NCBI RefSeq assembly: GCF_001662075.1
Contig: NZ_LYPL01000011.1
Coordinates: 62,001 to 126,000 of the forward strand
From: Rhizobium bangladeshense
GTDB lineage: Bacteria > Pseudomonadota > Alphaproteobacteria > Rhizobiales > Rhizobiaceae
DNA: 64,000 bases
Direction of reading: 5' to 3'
The notes below the pieces were generated by a model, which saw only the letters and a list, made by a program, of their open reading frames with translations, ran no database searches and was not told where the DNA came from. The position numbers and the translations under genes were made by a program. Shown in pieces: positions 1-8,366 of the stretch (positions within the stretch are counted from its first letter, which is position 1; every line of letters starts with the position of its first letter).

Positions 1-835
1 CGTAGTCCTGCGCGCCGAGCTCGATGCGGGCGACGTCCTGCAACTGCACGAGCCGGCCGCTATCCGTCGATTTGACAATGACATAGCGGAACTCGCGCAC
101 GTCGGAGAAGCGGCCGTCCGTCCGCACGGTATATTCGAACGCGTTCCTGCCGGTGACCGGCGGCGCGCCGATCTTGCCGCCCGACACCTGGACGTTCTGG
201 TCTCTGAGGGCGGCGACGACGTCATCGGATGTCATGCCGTAGGCAGAGAGCTTTTCCGGGTCCAGCCAGACTCGCATCGAATACTGGCGTTCGCCGAACA
301 GCTGCACGTCGCCGACGCCATCGAGGCGAACGAGAACGTCGCGGATGCGGTTGCGGGCGTAGTTGGAGACGTAAAGCTGGTCATAACGGTGCGTCGGCGA
401 CAGCAGGTGCACGACCATCATCAGATCCGGCGAGCTTTTGTCGGTTGTCACGCCGAGCCGCTGGACTTCCTCGGGAAGGCGGGGGAGGGCGATGGAGACG
501 CGGTTCTGGACAAGCACCTGGACCTTGTCGAGGTCGGTGCCGAGCTTGAAGGTGATCGTCAGCGACATGGCGCCGTCGGCACTCGAATAGGAAGACATGT
601 AGAGCATGTCTTCGACGCCGTTGATCTGCTGCTCGAGCGGCGTCGAAACCGTATCGGCGATGGTCTGCGGATCAGCGCCCGGATAGGAGGTGCGCACGAC
701 GATGGTCGGCGGCGCGATCTCCGGATATTGCGAGACCGGCAGCTGGGTATAGGCGATGCCGCCGACGACGAGAAGGACGATCGAAATCACCGCCGCAAAG
801 ATCGGCCGGTCCACGAAAAAATGAGCGAATCTCAT
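1..835 (-). CDS. RND efflux permease, HAE1 family (3' part outside window)
   Basis: This is the N-terminal 278 residues of an inner-membrane RND drug/proton antiporter. The protein begins MRFAHFFVDRPIFAAVISIV, the first transmembrane helix and the FVxRPIF signature of AcrB/MexB-type pumps. The porter-domain stretches PLEQQINGVEDMLYMSS, TFKLGTDLDKVQVLVQNRV and LDGVGDVQLFGERQYSMRVW follow. Its ATG overlaps the TGA of the upstream membrane-fusion gene by ATGA, so the two are translationally coupled. No outer-membrane factor is visible, so a TolC-type channel would have to come from elsewhere. The substrate cannot be told from sequence. Confidence 0.93.
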   Translation of the reverse strand, partial: MRFAHFFVDRPIFAAVISIVLLVVGGIAYTQLPVSQYPEIAPPTIVVRTSYPGADPQTIADTVSTPLEQQINGVEDMLYMSSYSSADGAMSLTITFKLGTDLDKVQVLVQNRVSIALPRLPEEVQRLGVTTDKSSPDLMMVVHLLSPTHRYDQLYVSNYARNRIRDVLVRLDGVGDVQLFGERQYSMRVWLDPEKLSAYGMTSDDVVAALRDQNVQVSGGKIGAPPVTGRNAFEYTVRTDGRFSDVREFRYVIVKSTDSGRLVQLQDVARIELGAQDY

Positions 836-2007
836 TGTCCGCTCTCCGCGCCGGCGGTTTCGGGCGCCGTGTCCTGCCGCTCCTTCGGCAGTTCGGTCAT
901 CTGAGGCGTGATCTTCGAGCCGGGACGGGCGCGGATCACGCCGTTGACGATGATCGTCTCGGTGCCGTCGAGACCCTCGCGTATCACCCGGTAGCCGTAG
1001 AGCCGCGGTCCAGGCCTGACGGGCTTGCTCGAAACCGTGCCGTCGTCGCCGACGACATAGACGACGCGCTCGTTCTGATCCGAGCCGATTGCCTCATCGG
1101 GGACAAGAATGGCCTGATAGGTGTTGGAGGCTTCGACCTGTATGCGGCCGAAGAGGCCAGGCTGCAGGACAAGGTCAGGGTTGGGGAAACGAGCCCGCAG
1201 ACGAATGGTGCCACTCTGGTTGTCGACCCGGTTCTCGGCGAAATCGAGCTTTCCCTTGAACGGTTTGGCATTGGGATCCGAGATTGTGACTGACACATCC
1301 AGTCCGCCGCCACCCTGCTGGAGATCCTTGCCCAATTTACGGGCCGTGTCGGCAAAATTCAGCAGGCGGCGCTCGTCGACGTCGAAATAGAAATCGATCG
1401 GGTCGAGAGAAACGATCGTTGTGAGCACGGTCTGGTCGGTCTGCACCAGATTGCCGGCCGAGATCAGCCGGCGGTCGATACGGCCGCTGAGCGGCGCCTT
1501 GATTTCCGTATATTCCATGTCGAGCGACGCACGATCGGCTGCGGCCTGCGCACCGCGGACATTGGCCTCGGCTGAATCGAATTCGCGGCGGCGATCATCC
1601 AGCGTCTGCGCCGACTGACTGCCGCTCGAGGCAAGCGACTGGGCGCGCTTGTACTGCGCGTCGGCAAAGACCAGGGTGGATTGTGAGGCCTCAAGCGTCG
1701 CCTTTGCCTGGTTGAGGGCCGTTATGAAGGGTCTCTGGTCGATGACGAAGAGCAGATCGCCCTGCTTGACCAGCGCGCCGTCCTGGAAATGGATTTCCTG
1801 CAGGTAACCGCCAACGCGCGAGCGAACGGAGACTTCGTCGACCGGTTCGAAGCGACCGATGAACTCGTCGCTGTCGACGACGTCGCGAACGACCGGCTTG
1901 GCAACGGTGACGGGCGGGGGCGGCGGCGCGTTCTGGGCCAGCGCGGCCAGAGGCATCAACGCCGCCATGCAGCCAAACACCGCGATCTGTCGAAGCGCGT
2001 AAGTCAT
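832..2007 (-). CDS. RND efflux membrane-fusion (periplasmic adaptor) protein
   Basis: A 391-residue HlyD/AcrA-type adaptor linking the RND permease to an outer-membrane channel. I chose the ATG at 2007 because it opens a clean signal peptide (MTYALRQIAVFGCMAALMPL, then AALAQ) and has a GGAGG site just upstream; a longer frame reaches 2127 without a signal sequence. The lipoyl half-motif GGYLQEIHFQDGALVKQGDLL, a helical hairpin (about residues 95-170) and the second lipoyl half IKAPLSGRIDRRLISAGNLV are clear, followed by beta-barrel and membrane-proximal domains. It is the first gene of a two-gene operon with the permease. Confidence 0.93.
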   Translation of the reverse strand: MTYALRQIAVFGCMAALMPLAALAQNAPPPPPVTVAKPVVRDVVDSDEFIGRFEPVDEVSVRSRVGGYLQEIHFQDGALVKQGDLLFVIDQRPFITALNQAKATLEASQSTLVFADAQYKRAQSLASSGSQSAQTLDDRRREFDSAEANVRGAQAAADRASLDMEYTEIKAPLSGRIDRRLISAGNLVQTDQTVLTTIVSLDPIDFYFDVDERRLLNFADTARKLGKDLQQGGGGLDVSVTISDPNAKPFKGKLDFAENRVDNQSGTIRLRARFPNPDLVLQPGLFGRIQVEASNTYQAILVPDEAIGSDQNERVVYVVGDDGTVSSKPVRPGPRLYGYRVIREGLDGTETIIVNGVIRARPGSKITPQMTELPKERQDTAPETAGAESGQ

Positions 2008-2264
2008 ACCGGTCCTCCAATCTCGGCGCCCGCTTTTTGCTGCCGCCAAACCTAAGATGAAGTGATGTCGTTCATGTCTTGCTGCGTGATCGGAGGCGTC
2101 CGCCCCCTTGAATTCTCCGGCGTCCAAGACCTTGGAAGGCCGGCAGGCAATGCAGATCAGAAAAATCGTAACCCTATGGAATTGGACTATAAACGGCAGC
2201 GGCGAAAAATTGCAAATGCCAATTGGCGGCGGTTCCTGAATCCATCGAGACTGCGCGGAAGGCC

Positions 2265-3809
2265 TCAGCTCTCGACGATCTCGTCCCTGCCGGGCGGAAG
2301 CGCGCCGAGTTCGGCCCAGTCAAGCTCCTGTTCAAGCATGTGAAAGACATCGTCGTCGATCTCGCCGGCGCGACGCATCGCCGCAAGCTTGGCGCGTTTT
2401 GCGACGATGACGTTGCGGCGCTGTTTATCGAGCCTGCTGACCTCGCGTGGATGTTTCCCGTCCGCGGCGATCTTACGCTCCGAGGTGTAGACGTCGCGCA
2501 GGATGCGGGTGGAATCGTCCTCGCCGCCTGTAAGCTCGGCCAGCGCTGCATCGATCAACGCCACGCGGGCTCTGGCGAGATCGCGCTCCAGGGACGTGTC
2601 CGGATCGAATTTCAGAAAACGGATCAGTGGTCCGAGCGTCAGTCCCTGGACGATGAGCGTGCCGAGGACGACCGCGAGCGCGCTGAGCAGGATGATGTCG
2701 CGATCGGGAAAATCGATCGGCAGGGCGAGCGCGGTCGCAAGGGTGACGAGGCCGCGCATGCCGCACCAGCCGGCAAGCAGGCTGGCCGCAAACGTCGGCG
2801 CGGCCTGTGCGGTGCGTCTGCGCGCTGCGAGAAATTTGATCGCCCGGTTGTAGAAGAGCACCCAGGCGAGACGGACGATGACGACGGTGCCGAAGACCGC
2901 GGCGGCGAAGCCGATCGCGAAACTCAGTCGGCCGGGATCGAGGTCGAGGACGATCTGGCGGGCCTGCAGGCCCATCAGCAGAAAAGCGAGCACATTGAGC
3001 AGGAAGACCGCAGCCTCCCACACAGAATAGGAGTGGATGCGGTGGCGGGCCGTCTGCCGTTCCGGCATGTAGCGGGCAATCACCATCGCGTAGACGACGA
3101 TGGCCAGAATCGCCGAAAGATGCAGCCGCTCGGCGATGATCCACGTGCCGAAGGTGGCGACGAATTCGAGCAGCGTGCCGCCGAGCGTGCCGGCGAGCCT
3201 CAGGCCGACGACCATGTAGAGACGGCCCATGAGATAGCCGAAGGCGAGGCCGCCGGGGACGGCGAGAGCCAGTTCCGCCAGAGCGCCGGAAAAGAAGGCC
3301 GGACTGGCCGCGGCCGAAACCGCAGCGCTGAAGATCAGAAGCGCGACGGCATCGTTCAAAAGGCTCTCGCCCTTCAGGACGACATAGGTCTGGCGCGGCA
3401 GGGCGAAGCGATCGAGCATGGCGGTGGCGGCGGCGGCATCCGGCGGCGCGACGATGGCGCCGAGCGCGACGGCCGCGGCCAGCGGCAGGCCGGCCATTGT
3501 CACCCCGACGACGGCGACGGCTGCCGCTGTCAGGATCACGGCGATCGCGGCGAGCGAGAAGAGCGGTAGCCAGTTGCGCCTCAATGTCCTCGGCGGCAGA
3601 TCATAAGCGGCGTCGAAGAGCACGGGCGCGACCAGCAGGGCCAATGCAAGGTCGGAATCGATTGCAACCTCGGGGGCCCAGGGCACAGCCGCGACGATGG
3701 CGCCGGCAATCGACAGCATTGTCGGATAGGGGATCCGAAACTTCCTGGAGAATTGCAGAAAGACGATCGCCACCAGCAGCAAGGTCAGCATGCTTTCGAA
3801 GAACGCCAT
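2265..3809 (-). CDS. CPA1-family Na+/H+ (or K+/H+) antiporter
   Basis: A 514-residue inner-membrane cation/proton antiporter. About twelve hydrophobic segments fill residues 1-410. They include GAIVAPPDAAAATAM, with the aspartate typical of CPA1 exchangers, and GESLLNDAVALLIF, with the Asn-Asp pair of helix 5. The last 110 residues are a charged cytoplasmic tail (LERDLARARVALIDAALAEL), as in NhaP/YjcE-type proteins. The start at 3809 follows a G-rich ribosome site (GGGGG); upstream in-frame codons add a poor, arginine-rich leader. Ion preference is unknown. It is a single gene, not in an operon with its neighbours. Confidence 0.9.
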   Translation of the reverse strand: MAFFESMLTLLLVAIVFLQFSRKFRIPYPTMLSIAGAIVAAVPWAPEVAIDSDLALALLVAPVLFDAAYDLPPRTLRRNWLPLFSLAAIAVILTAAAVAVVGVTMAGLPLAAAVALGAIVAPPDAAAATAMLDRFALPRQTYVVLKGESLLNDAVALLIFSAAVSAAASPAFFSGALAELALAVPGGLAFGYLMGRLYMVVGLRLAGTLGGTLLEFVATFGTWIIAERLHLSAILAIVVYAMVIARYMPERQTARHRIHSYSVWEAAVFLLNVLAFLLMGLQARQIVLDLDPGRLSFAIGFAAAVFGTVVIVRLAWVLFYNRAIKFLAARRRTAQAAPTFAASLLAGWCGMRGLVTLATALALPIDFPDRDIILLSALAVVLGTLIVQGLTLGPLIRFLKFDPDTSLERDLARARVALIDAALAELTGGEDDSTRILRDVYTSERKIAADGKHPREVSRLDKQRRNVIVAKRAKLAAMRRAGEIDDDVFHMLEQELDWAELGALPPGRDEIVES

Positions 3810-3964
3810 CAAACCCCCAATATGCGCCTCCCGCGGAGACGTTCCTGCCGCGGAATTAGGGCGGCGTAGGGTCGCGGCCACTGTCAAACGGGCTCGAGCC
3901 CAAAGCTCCGGCATTTCATCCGACCTTGCTGAATCTGCCGCCTGCGTTCTTGGGTAGAAGTTTC

Positions 3965-4426
3965 ATGAGCGCTACCCACACTCGGTTTCCTTCTCCATGA
4001 TGTCGCGCGGCTGCTGCGCAAGCGGTTCGAGCAGCGCGCGAAGTGCCTTGGGCTGACCCGGTCGCAATGGCAGACGCTTGCCTATCTCTCGAACAATGAG
4101 GGTATTCATCAGAGCGGCCTGGCCGAAATCTTGAAATCGAGCCGATCACTTTGGTGCGCATTCTCGACAAGCTCGCCGAGTGCGGGCTGATCGAACGCCG
4201 GCAACACCCGACCGACCGGCGCATCTGGCTGCTCTACATGCGCGAAGAAGCCCATCCGCTGCTCGCCGAAATGCGCGAGCTCGGCCATGTAACCCGCGCC
4301 GAGGCGCTGGAAGGCGTTTCGGCCGAGCAGCGCGAGCAGCTTTGCCAGGTCCTATCCGCAATGAAGACGAACCTGGTGCAGGCTTGCCGAACACCGGTTG
4401 AAGAGAATGAGATGAACGATGGCTGA
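3965..4426 (+). pseudogene. MarR-family regulator, frameshifted remnant
   Basis: The parts of a MarR/EmrR-type winged-helix repressor are present but spread over three frames. ATG 3965 gives MSATHT. The next residues, LGFLLHDVARLLRKRF...GLTRSQWQTLAYLS, continue only if two bases are restored near 3980. The end of that block, SGLAEIL, joins IEPITLVRILDKLAECGLIERR only if one base is restored near 4131. The C-terminal part (QHPTDRRIWLLYM..., the wing and dimer helices) is well preserved to the TGA at 4426. It lies head-to-tail with an emrA/emrB remnant, the usual target operon of such a repressor. Two independent lesions make a functional product unlikely. Confidence 0.85.
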
Positions 4427-4841
4427 TCAACCCAACCTCCGCGTCGTTGCCGACGCCAAATGCCAAGACATCTGACGAAAACCAAATCAAACAGCAGGAA
4501 ACGGTAGCCGAAGCGCCTTCATCCAGTTCAGCGCCGGCTGCCGCCGCGGCTGCGTCTGGCGGCAACAAGGTCCACCGCGGGCGCAGTCTCACGCGGCCGA
4601 TCCTGTTCGCCCTGGCGGCCAGGTGATGTCGACCGACAACGCCTATATCCAGGCCGATATTGTGACGGCAGCCGGGCGCACTTCGCTCAACGAGATCATC
4701 ACGCTGCAATCGACGATCATCGCCTATATGGACGATTTCAAGCTGCTGATGCTGATGTCGCTCGCCGTCATTCCGCTGGTTCTGCTGCTGCGCAAGCCGA
4801 AAGCGGCGCCCGCATCGACCACAGTGCCGTCGTGGAATAGT
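4419..4841 (+). pseudogene. emrA-emrB multidrug efflux remnant, internally deleted
   Basis: The ATG at 4419 overlaps the end of the marR remnant and reads MADQPNLRVVADA before a one-base loss near 4457. Beyond that the frame gives the Ala/Ser-rich tail and SLTRPILFALAA, the start of an EmrA-type membrane anchor. A deletion then joins STDNAYIQADIVTA (EmrA first periplasmic strand) to SLNEIITLQSTIIAYMDDFK...LAVIPLVLLLRKPK, which matches the last transmembrane helix and tail of EmrB/DHA2 permeases. Most of emrA and nearly all of emrB, roughly 2.5 kb by usual family size, are therefore missing. Decay probably followed loss of the pump or the regulator. Confidence 0.82.
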
Positions 4842-5440
4842 CAGCGAAACGGTTTGCTGAGATAACGCGATCCCTGGATGCCGAAGCGCCATGGCGCGTC
4901 GGCATTTTTGGTGATGCCGATGCGTTTTCCCGAAACGATCGGCACCGGCGCGGAGGGCGTCAGCGCATAGGGCGGGCGGTCGAGCAGCCGGTCGTTGATC
5001 TCGATATCGATGCCGAGTGCCTGGCAGAGTTTGCCGGGGCCGCTGCAGAGCGCCGTCAGCATGTCGGTGCCGCGCCGCTGCATCATCAGAGGGATTTCTG
5101 TTTCCGGCTCAAGCGCCCGAATGAGCACGGCCGAACCCGGATGGCAGACGAAGTTCAGGCACCAGTACATGCCGTAAATGCGGTAGATGTAGACATTGCC
5201 GGGGCGGCCATACATGGCGCCGTTGCGCCTGGTCGGGCCGCGGAAGCTGTGCGAGGCCTCGTCATGGGGGAAATAGGCTTCCGTCTCGGTGATGCGGCCG
5301 CCGACGCCGTCGACTGTGAGATGGCAGCCGAGCAGAGCCCGGGCAACAGTGATCGCATTGCGCTCGAAAAACGCCTTAAGGCTTTCGCCGGCAAGCGTGC
5401 CGGCGCCGATCGCGCCCCTTGTCATTCCACCATCTGTCAT
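4841..5440 (-). CDS. mpg: DNA-3-methyladenine glycosylase, AAG/MPG family
   Basis: A 199-residue base-excision repair glycosylase of the AAG type, which removes alkylated purines. Family landmarks visible are ALLGCHLTVDGVGGRITETEAY (catalytic glutamate region), DEASHSFRGPTRRNGAMYG, the DNA-intercalating region PGNVYIYRIYGMYWCLNFVC, and LCSGPGKLCQALGID. Length matches the family (about 190-210). Three ATGs (5458, 5440, 5425) are possible and none has a strong ribosome site; I prefer 5440. It converges on the emrB remnant, with the two ends touching. Confidence 0.9.
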   Translation of the reverse strand: MTDGGMTRGAIGAGTLAGESLKAFFERNAITVARALLGCHLTVDGVGGRITETEAYFPHDEASHSFRGPTRRNGAMYGRPGNVYIYRIYGMYWCLNFVCHPGSAVLIRALEPETEIPLMMQRRGTDMLTALCSGPGKLCQALGIDIEINDRLLDRPPYALTPSAPVPIVSGKRIGITKNADAPWRFGIQGSRYLSKPFR

Positions 5441-5507
5441 GGCCGGGGCAGATACCATTCGGGGCGCTTGGCGTCACGTCAAAACCGTTTGACGTGACAA
5501 GCGCGTG

Positions 5508-5822
5508 TTACCGGCCCGCATTCGGATCGCGCATCGGGATCGAGGAGATGGTGACCGAAACAGGGTCGCTTGCCGGAAAAGAATCTTCGAGGCCCTCCTC
5601 CAGTTCTTCTTCGAGCAGGGCGGCATCCTTGCTGCGCGGACCGTCGCCATGGGCGGGTTCGATGGCTGTCGCAAGCAGGGCCTTGGCGCGCGAGACGGCG
5701 TTTTCCGAGGTCAGCTCGGGCCTGCTGCGCAGCGTTACGGCAATGCTGTCTTCGCCCTCGCCGCCGAATTCGACGACGAAGCCGTCCTCCGTCTGGTAGA
5801 CAGTGATGTCGCTGAGTGCCAT
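5508..5822 (-). CDS. Small acidic protein of unknown function
   Basis: A 104-residue, strongly acidic, soluble-looking protein with no signal peptide or membrane segment. The N-terminal half (DITVYQTEDGFVVEFGGEGE) looks like short beta strands. The C-terminal segment LEEGLEDSFPASDPVSVTIS is a motif I recognise at the ends of several small rhizobial proteins of unknown role. It follows mpg on the same strand after about 65 bases and could be expressed separately. No function is proposed. Confidence 0.65.
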   Translation of the reverse strand: MALSDITVYQTEDGFVVEFGGEGEDSIAVTLRSRPELTSENAVSRAKALLATAIEPAHGDGPRSKDAALLEEELEEGLEDSFPASDPVSVTISSIPMRDPNAGR

Positions 5823-5865
5823 GGCCTACCCCCACAAAACAGCGCTTCCATTAGCAAGGCGCGTC

Positions 5866-6191
5866 TTAATGATGCGCGCTTTCCGGATTTTGTCGAGCGA
5901 AGACCTTCACCAGCCAGTCGATGAAGACGCGCACGCGCGGTGAAAGCTGGCGGTGGTGGGGGTAGAGCAGGGATACCGGCGTCGGGGTCAGCGGAAAATC
6001 CTCGAGCACGCGAACCAGCCTCCGTGCACATCGACGCAGAGCAGCCCTTCGGTCTGGCGCCGGCAAGGGCGCCTTCGGCATCCTCGATGTCGGCGAGGAT
6101 CGACAGGCAGCGCTGATAATAGGCCTCGCCGTCGAGCGTCGGGCTGACATGGCGCGTCGCGCTGGAAGGCGTACACCGCCAATGGCGGCAT
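5866..6191 (-). pseudogene. LysR-type regulator remnant
   Basis: On the minus strand, one frame carries TRHVSPTLDGEAYYQRCLSI and LADIEDAEGALAGARPKG, the end of a LysR DNA-binding domain and linker helix. A second frame continues with LLCVDVHG. A third gives LVRVLEDFPLTPTPVSLLYP and RVRVFIDWLVKVFARQ, the C-terminal end of the effector domain. About 150 residues of the middle are missing and the helix-turn-helix start is not recognisable. The same C-terminal wording (VRVFVDWLVKLL) occurs in the intact LysR next door, so this is probably a decayed paralogue. Confidence 0.78.
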
Positions 6192-6428
6192 GATCTGACG
6201 AAGGCGACCTCATCGCGATTATGTGAACGACGCTTGTGGGTTTTCCCTCTTACAATCTTATGGAGAGTGTTTATAACCGTTTTATCGCGAGAGAGTGGCG
6301 TTCCCTGACGCTCTCTTACGAGCCTCCAGAGCCTGCCGCGCCCGCTCTGCGGCGCGACAGGCCCGATGTTCAAAATATTGCGGCCCGTCGAAGGTACCCC
6401 TCCTTCCGGGCCGTATCTGTTTTGCCGC

Positions 6429-7340
6429 TCAATAGTCGTTCAGCTTGGCGTCGATCAGAAGTTTCACCAGCCAGTCGACGAAGACGCGGACCTTGTTGCT
6501 GAGGTGGCGGTTCGGCGGATAGACGACATAGAGCGGGATCGGATCGCGGCGCCATTCCGGCAGCACGCGGACGAGTTCGCCCCGCCGCATCGGCTCGCGC
6601 GCCATGAAGGTTGGTACTTGCGCGACACCGAGCCCCGTCAGCGCCGCGGTCAGATAGGTGCGGCTGTCGTTGACAGAGGCGATATAGCGCGGGTTGGTCT
6701 CAATCGTCTCATTGTCCCTGCGAAATTCGAAGGGCAGCGTCCGGTTGTTCTGAGCGCGGAAATAGTTGACGGAGTAATGTGCGGCCTCCAGATCCTCGGG
6801 GCGTTCGGGCATACCGAATTTCTGAATGTAACTTGGCGAAGCACAGGTAATGAGTTCCATCTCCGAAACGCGCCGGGCGATCAGCGACTGGTCGGTGGGC
6901 GTGCCGGCCCGCAACGCGCAATCGACGTTTTCCACCAGATAATCCACCGTTCGATCGCTGACGCCGAGGTCCAGGCGGATATCGGGATAGCGCTGATAAA
7001 AGTCACATAGGGCCGGGACGACGATTGCGTCAGCAAAGGCGCCGCTCATTTCGACGCGCAGCCGCCCGCTCGGCAGGCTCTGCGAGTTGGAGAGGCTGCC
7101 GTCAAGTTCCTCCAGTTCGGAGATAAGCTGGGCGGCGCGTTCGTAATAAAGCGCGCCGTCCGTGGTCACCATCACCCGGCGCGTGGTGCGGTTCAGAAGC
7201 TTGGTGCGCAGATGCGCCTCCAGGCCCTGGATAAGATTGGTTACCGTCGCCTTGGGCATGGCGAGCATGTCGGCGGCGCGGGTGAAATTGCCCGTCTCCA
7301 CCACACGGATGAAGACGCGCATTGCCGAAAGCTGATCCAT
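6429..7340 (-). CDS. LysR-family transcriptional regulator
   Basis: A 303-residue LTTR. The N-terminal winged helix (MDQLSAMRVFIRVVETGNFT, then RAADMLAMPKATVTNLIQGLE) and linker helix precede a periplasmic-binding-like effector domain to residue 303. It belongs to the subgroup starting MDxLxAMRVFVRVVE. It is transcribed away from the esterase-like/RND pump genes at 7505 onwards, the classic arrangement for an LTTR controlling its neighbour. The ATG at 7340 is the family-like start; a TTG three codons upstream is also possible. The inducer is unknown. Confidence 0.92.
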   Translation of the reverse strand: MDQLSAMRVFIRVVETGNFTRAADMLAMPKATVTNLIQGLEAHLRTKLLNRTTRRVMVTTDGALYYERAAQLISELEELDGSLSNSQSLPSGRLRVEMSGAFADAIVVPALCDFYQRYPDIRLDLGVSDRTVDYLVENVDCALRAGTPTDQSLIARRVSEMELITCASPSYIQKFGMPERPEDLEAAHYSVNYFRAQNNRTLPFEFRRDNETIETNPRYIASVNDSRTYLTAALTGLGVAQVPTFMAREPMRRGELVRVLPEWRRDPIPLYVVYPPNRHLSNKVRVFVDWLVKLLIDAKLNDY

Positions 7341-7400
7341 CGGTTTCAAGTCCGCAGTTTGCGTTGCACCATTATTCGAAAATCGGAACAGTGTAATCGC

Positions 7401-7438
7401 GATATTGCTTCTTATTCCCTAGGTTGAATAACAATATC
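7401..7438. promoter_or_regulatory. Inverted repeat in lysR/efflux divergent region
   Basis: GATATTG at 7401-7407 pairs with CAATATC at 7432-7438. Nested inside are TTATTC and GAATAA arms around a CCTAGG hexamer. The position between the lysR start and the esterase-like gene, and the A+T-rich dyad, fit an LTTR operator. Binding is inferred. Confidence 0.45.
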
Positions 7439-7504
7439 TTTTTTATGCAAAATGCAAGCGGCGGAGCCTGCCTGTTTGTACCGATCCGAAAAGAGATGAG
7501 AAGC

Positions 7505-8320
7505 ATGACGGTTGAGTGGAAAGATATGATGCTGGATAAGGTGGCCATCGGCCCCGTTTCCGCGCGTATCTACCAAGGCGCCGATTATGGCAAGGGTCCC
7601 CCGATCGTGCTTTACCTGCATGGCGGCGCCTTTCTCGACAGCGAGACGAATGTCGATCGGCCGGTGGCGATAAGTCTGGCCAAAGCGGGTGCCATCGTCG
7701 CTGCCGTCGATTACAGCAGCCTGTCCGGCAACCTGTTTCCGAAGGCGCTGGAAGTTTCCTTCTCCGTTTTCACCTACCTCGCCAACAAGCGCGCCGCCGG
7801 TCTCGGCGACCGCAAGTCGCTGCTCTTCGTCGCCGGCGAAGAGGCGGGCGGCAATGTTGCCGCCGGTGTGGCGCTGAAGGCGCGCGACCAGTTGCCAGAT
7901 GCGCTCGACGGCCAAGTTTTGATTTCGCCGCTGCTTGATCCCTTCATGGGCACGTCCTCCATCCGTAAGGCGGAAGCCGTCGGCATGCGGCAGCGCTGGA
8001 CCGAGGGCTGGAGTCATTACCTGAGCGGTGGCGGTTGCCACCCTTATGCGGCGCCTTGCCTCTGTTCGCGTCTTGCAGGCGTCGCGCCGGCGCTGATCTT
8101 CACCGCCGAGGATGATCCGCTGCATGACGAAACGATTGGTTACGGTGCCCGCCTGAAAACGGCCGGTGTCGGTGTCCGCCAGCATGTCCTTCCCGCCGGG
8201 ACGGGCTGGCCCTCGATTTATGGTGGGAAATCCGGGGAAGCGCCCGACTGGCAGGAGCACGTCAGCCGCCATTTCGGAAGTTTCCTTCAGGACGTAAGCG
8301 TCCAACCGCAATTGCATTGA
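7505..8320 (+). CDS. Alpha/beta-hydrolase fold protein lacking catalytic residues
   Basis: A 271-residue protein of the hormone-sensitive-lipase/alpha-beta hydrolase group. The oxyanion-hole motif HGGAF (His39) is intact. The nucleophile elbow, normally GDSAGG, reads GEEAGG with Glu113 where serine should be. The region that usually holds the catalytic histidine (PGxxHGF) reads PAGTGW, with Gly234 in its place. The acid-side DDPLHDE is kept. It is therefore probably not a serine esterase, and may be a binding or scaffolding paralogue. It is the first gene of the operon with the RND adaptor and permease, 46 bases upstream of the adaptor. ATG 7505 has a GAG-rich site; ATG 7496 is an alternative. 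Confidence 0.85.
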   Translation: MTVEWKDMMLDKVAIGPVSARIYQGADYGKGPPIVLYLHGGAFLDSETNVDRPVAISLAKAGAIVAAVDYSSLSGNLFPKALEVSFSVFTYLANKRAAGLGDRKSLLFVAGEEAGGNVAAGVALKARDQLPDALDGQVLISPLLDPFMGTSSIRKAEAVGMRQRWTEGWSHYLSGGGCHPYAAPCLCSRLAGVAPALIFTAEDDPLHDETIGYGARLKTAGVGVRQHVLPAGTGWPSIYGGKSGEAPDWQEHVSRHFGSFLQDVSVQPQLH

Positions 8321-8366
8321 AGAAGATCTGATATTTCAGCGGCTTGAGGCCGCAAGGAGAGTACTG

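Noticed and set aside
2223..3569. 448-codon plus-strand open frame
   Set aside because: Antisense to the CPA1 antiporter, very rich in Glu/Asp/Arg, without recognisable similarity.
3965..4426. Short intact MarR protein starting at 4151
   Set aside because: A 91-residue product would lack the first helices and half the DNA-binding domain. The missing half is present upstream in other frames, so this is a broken gene.
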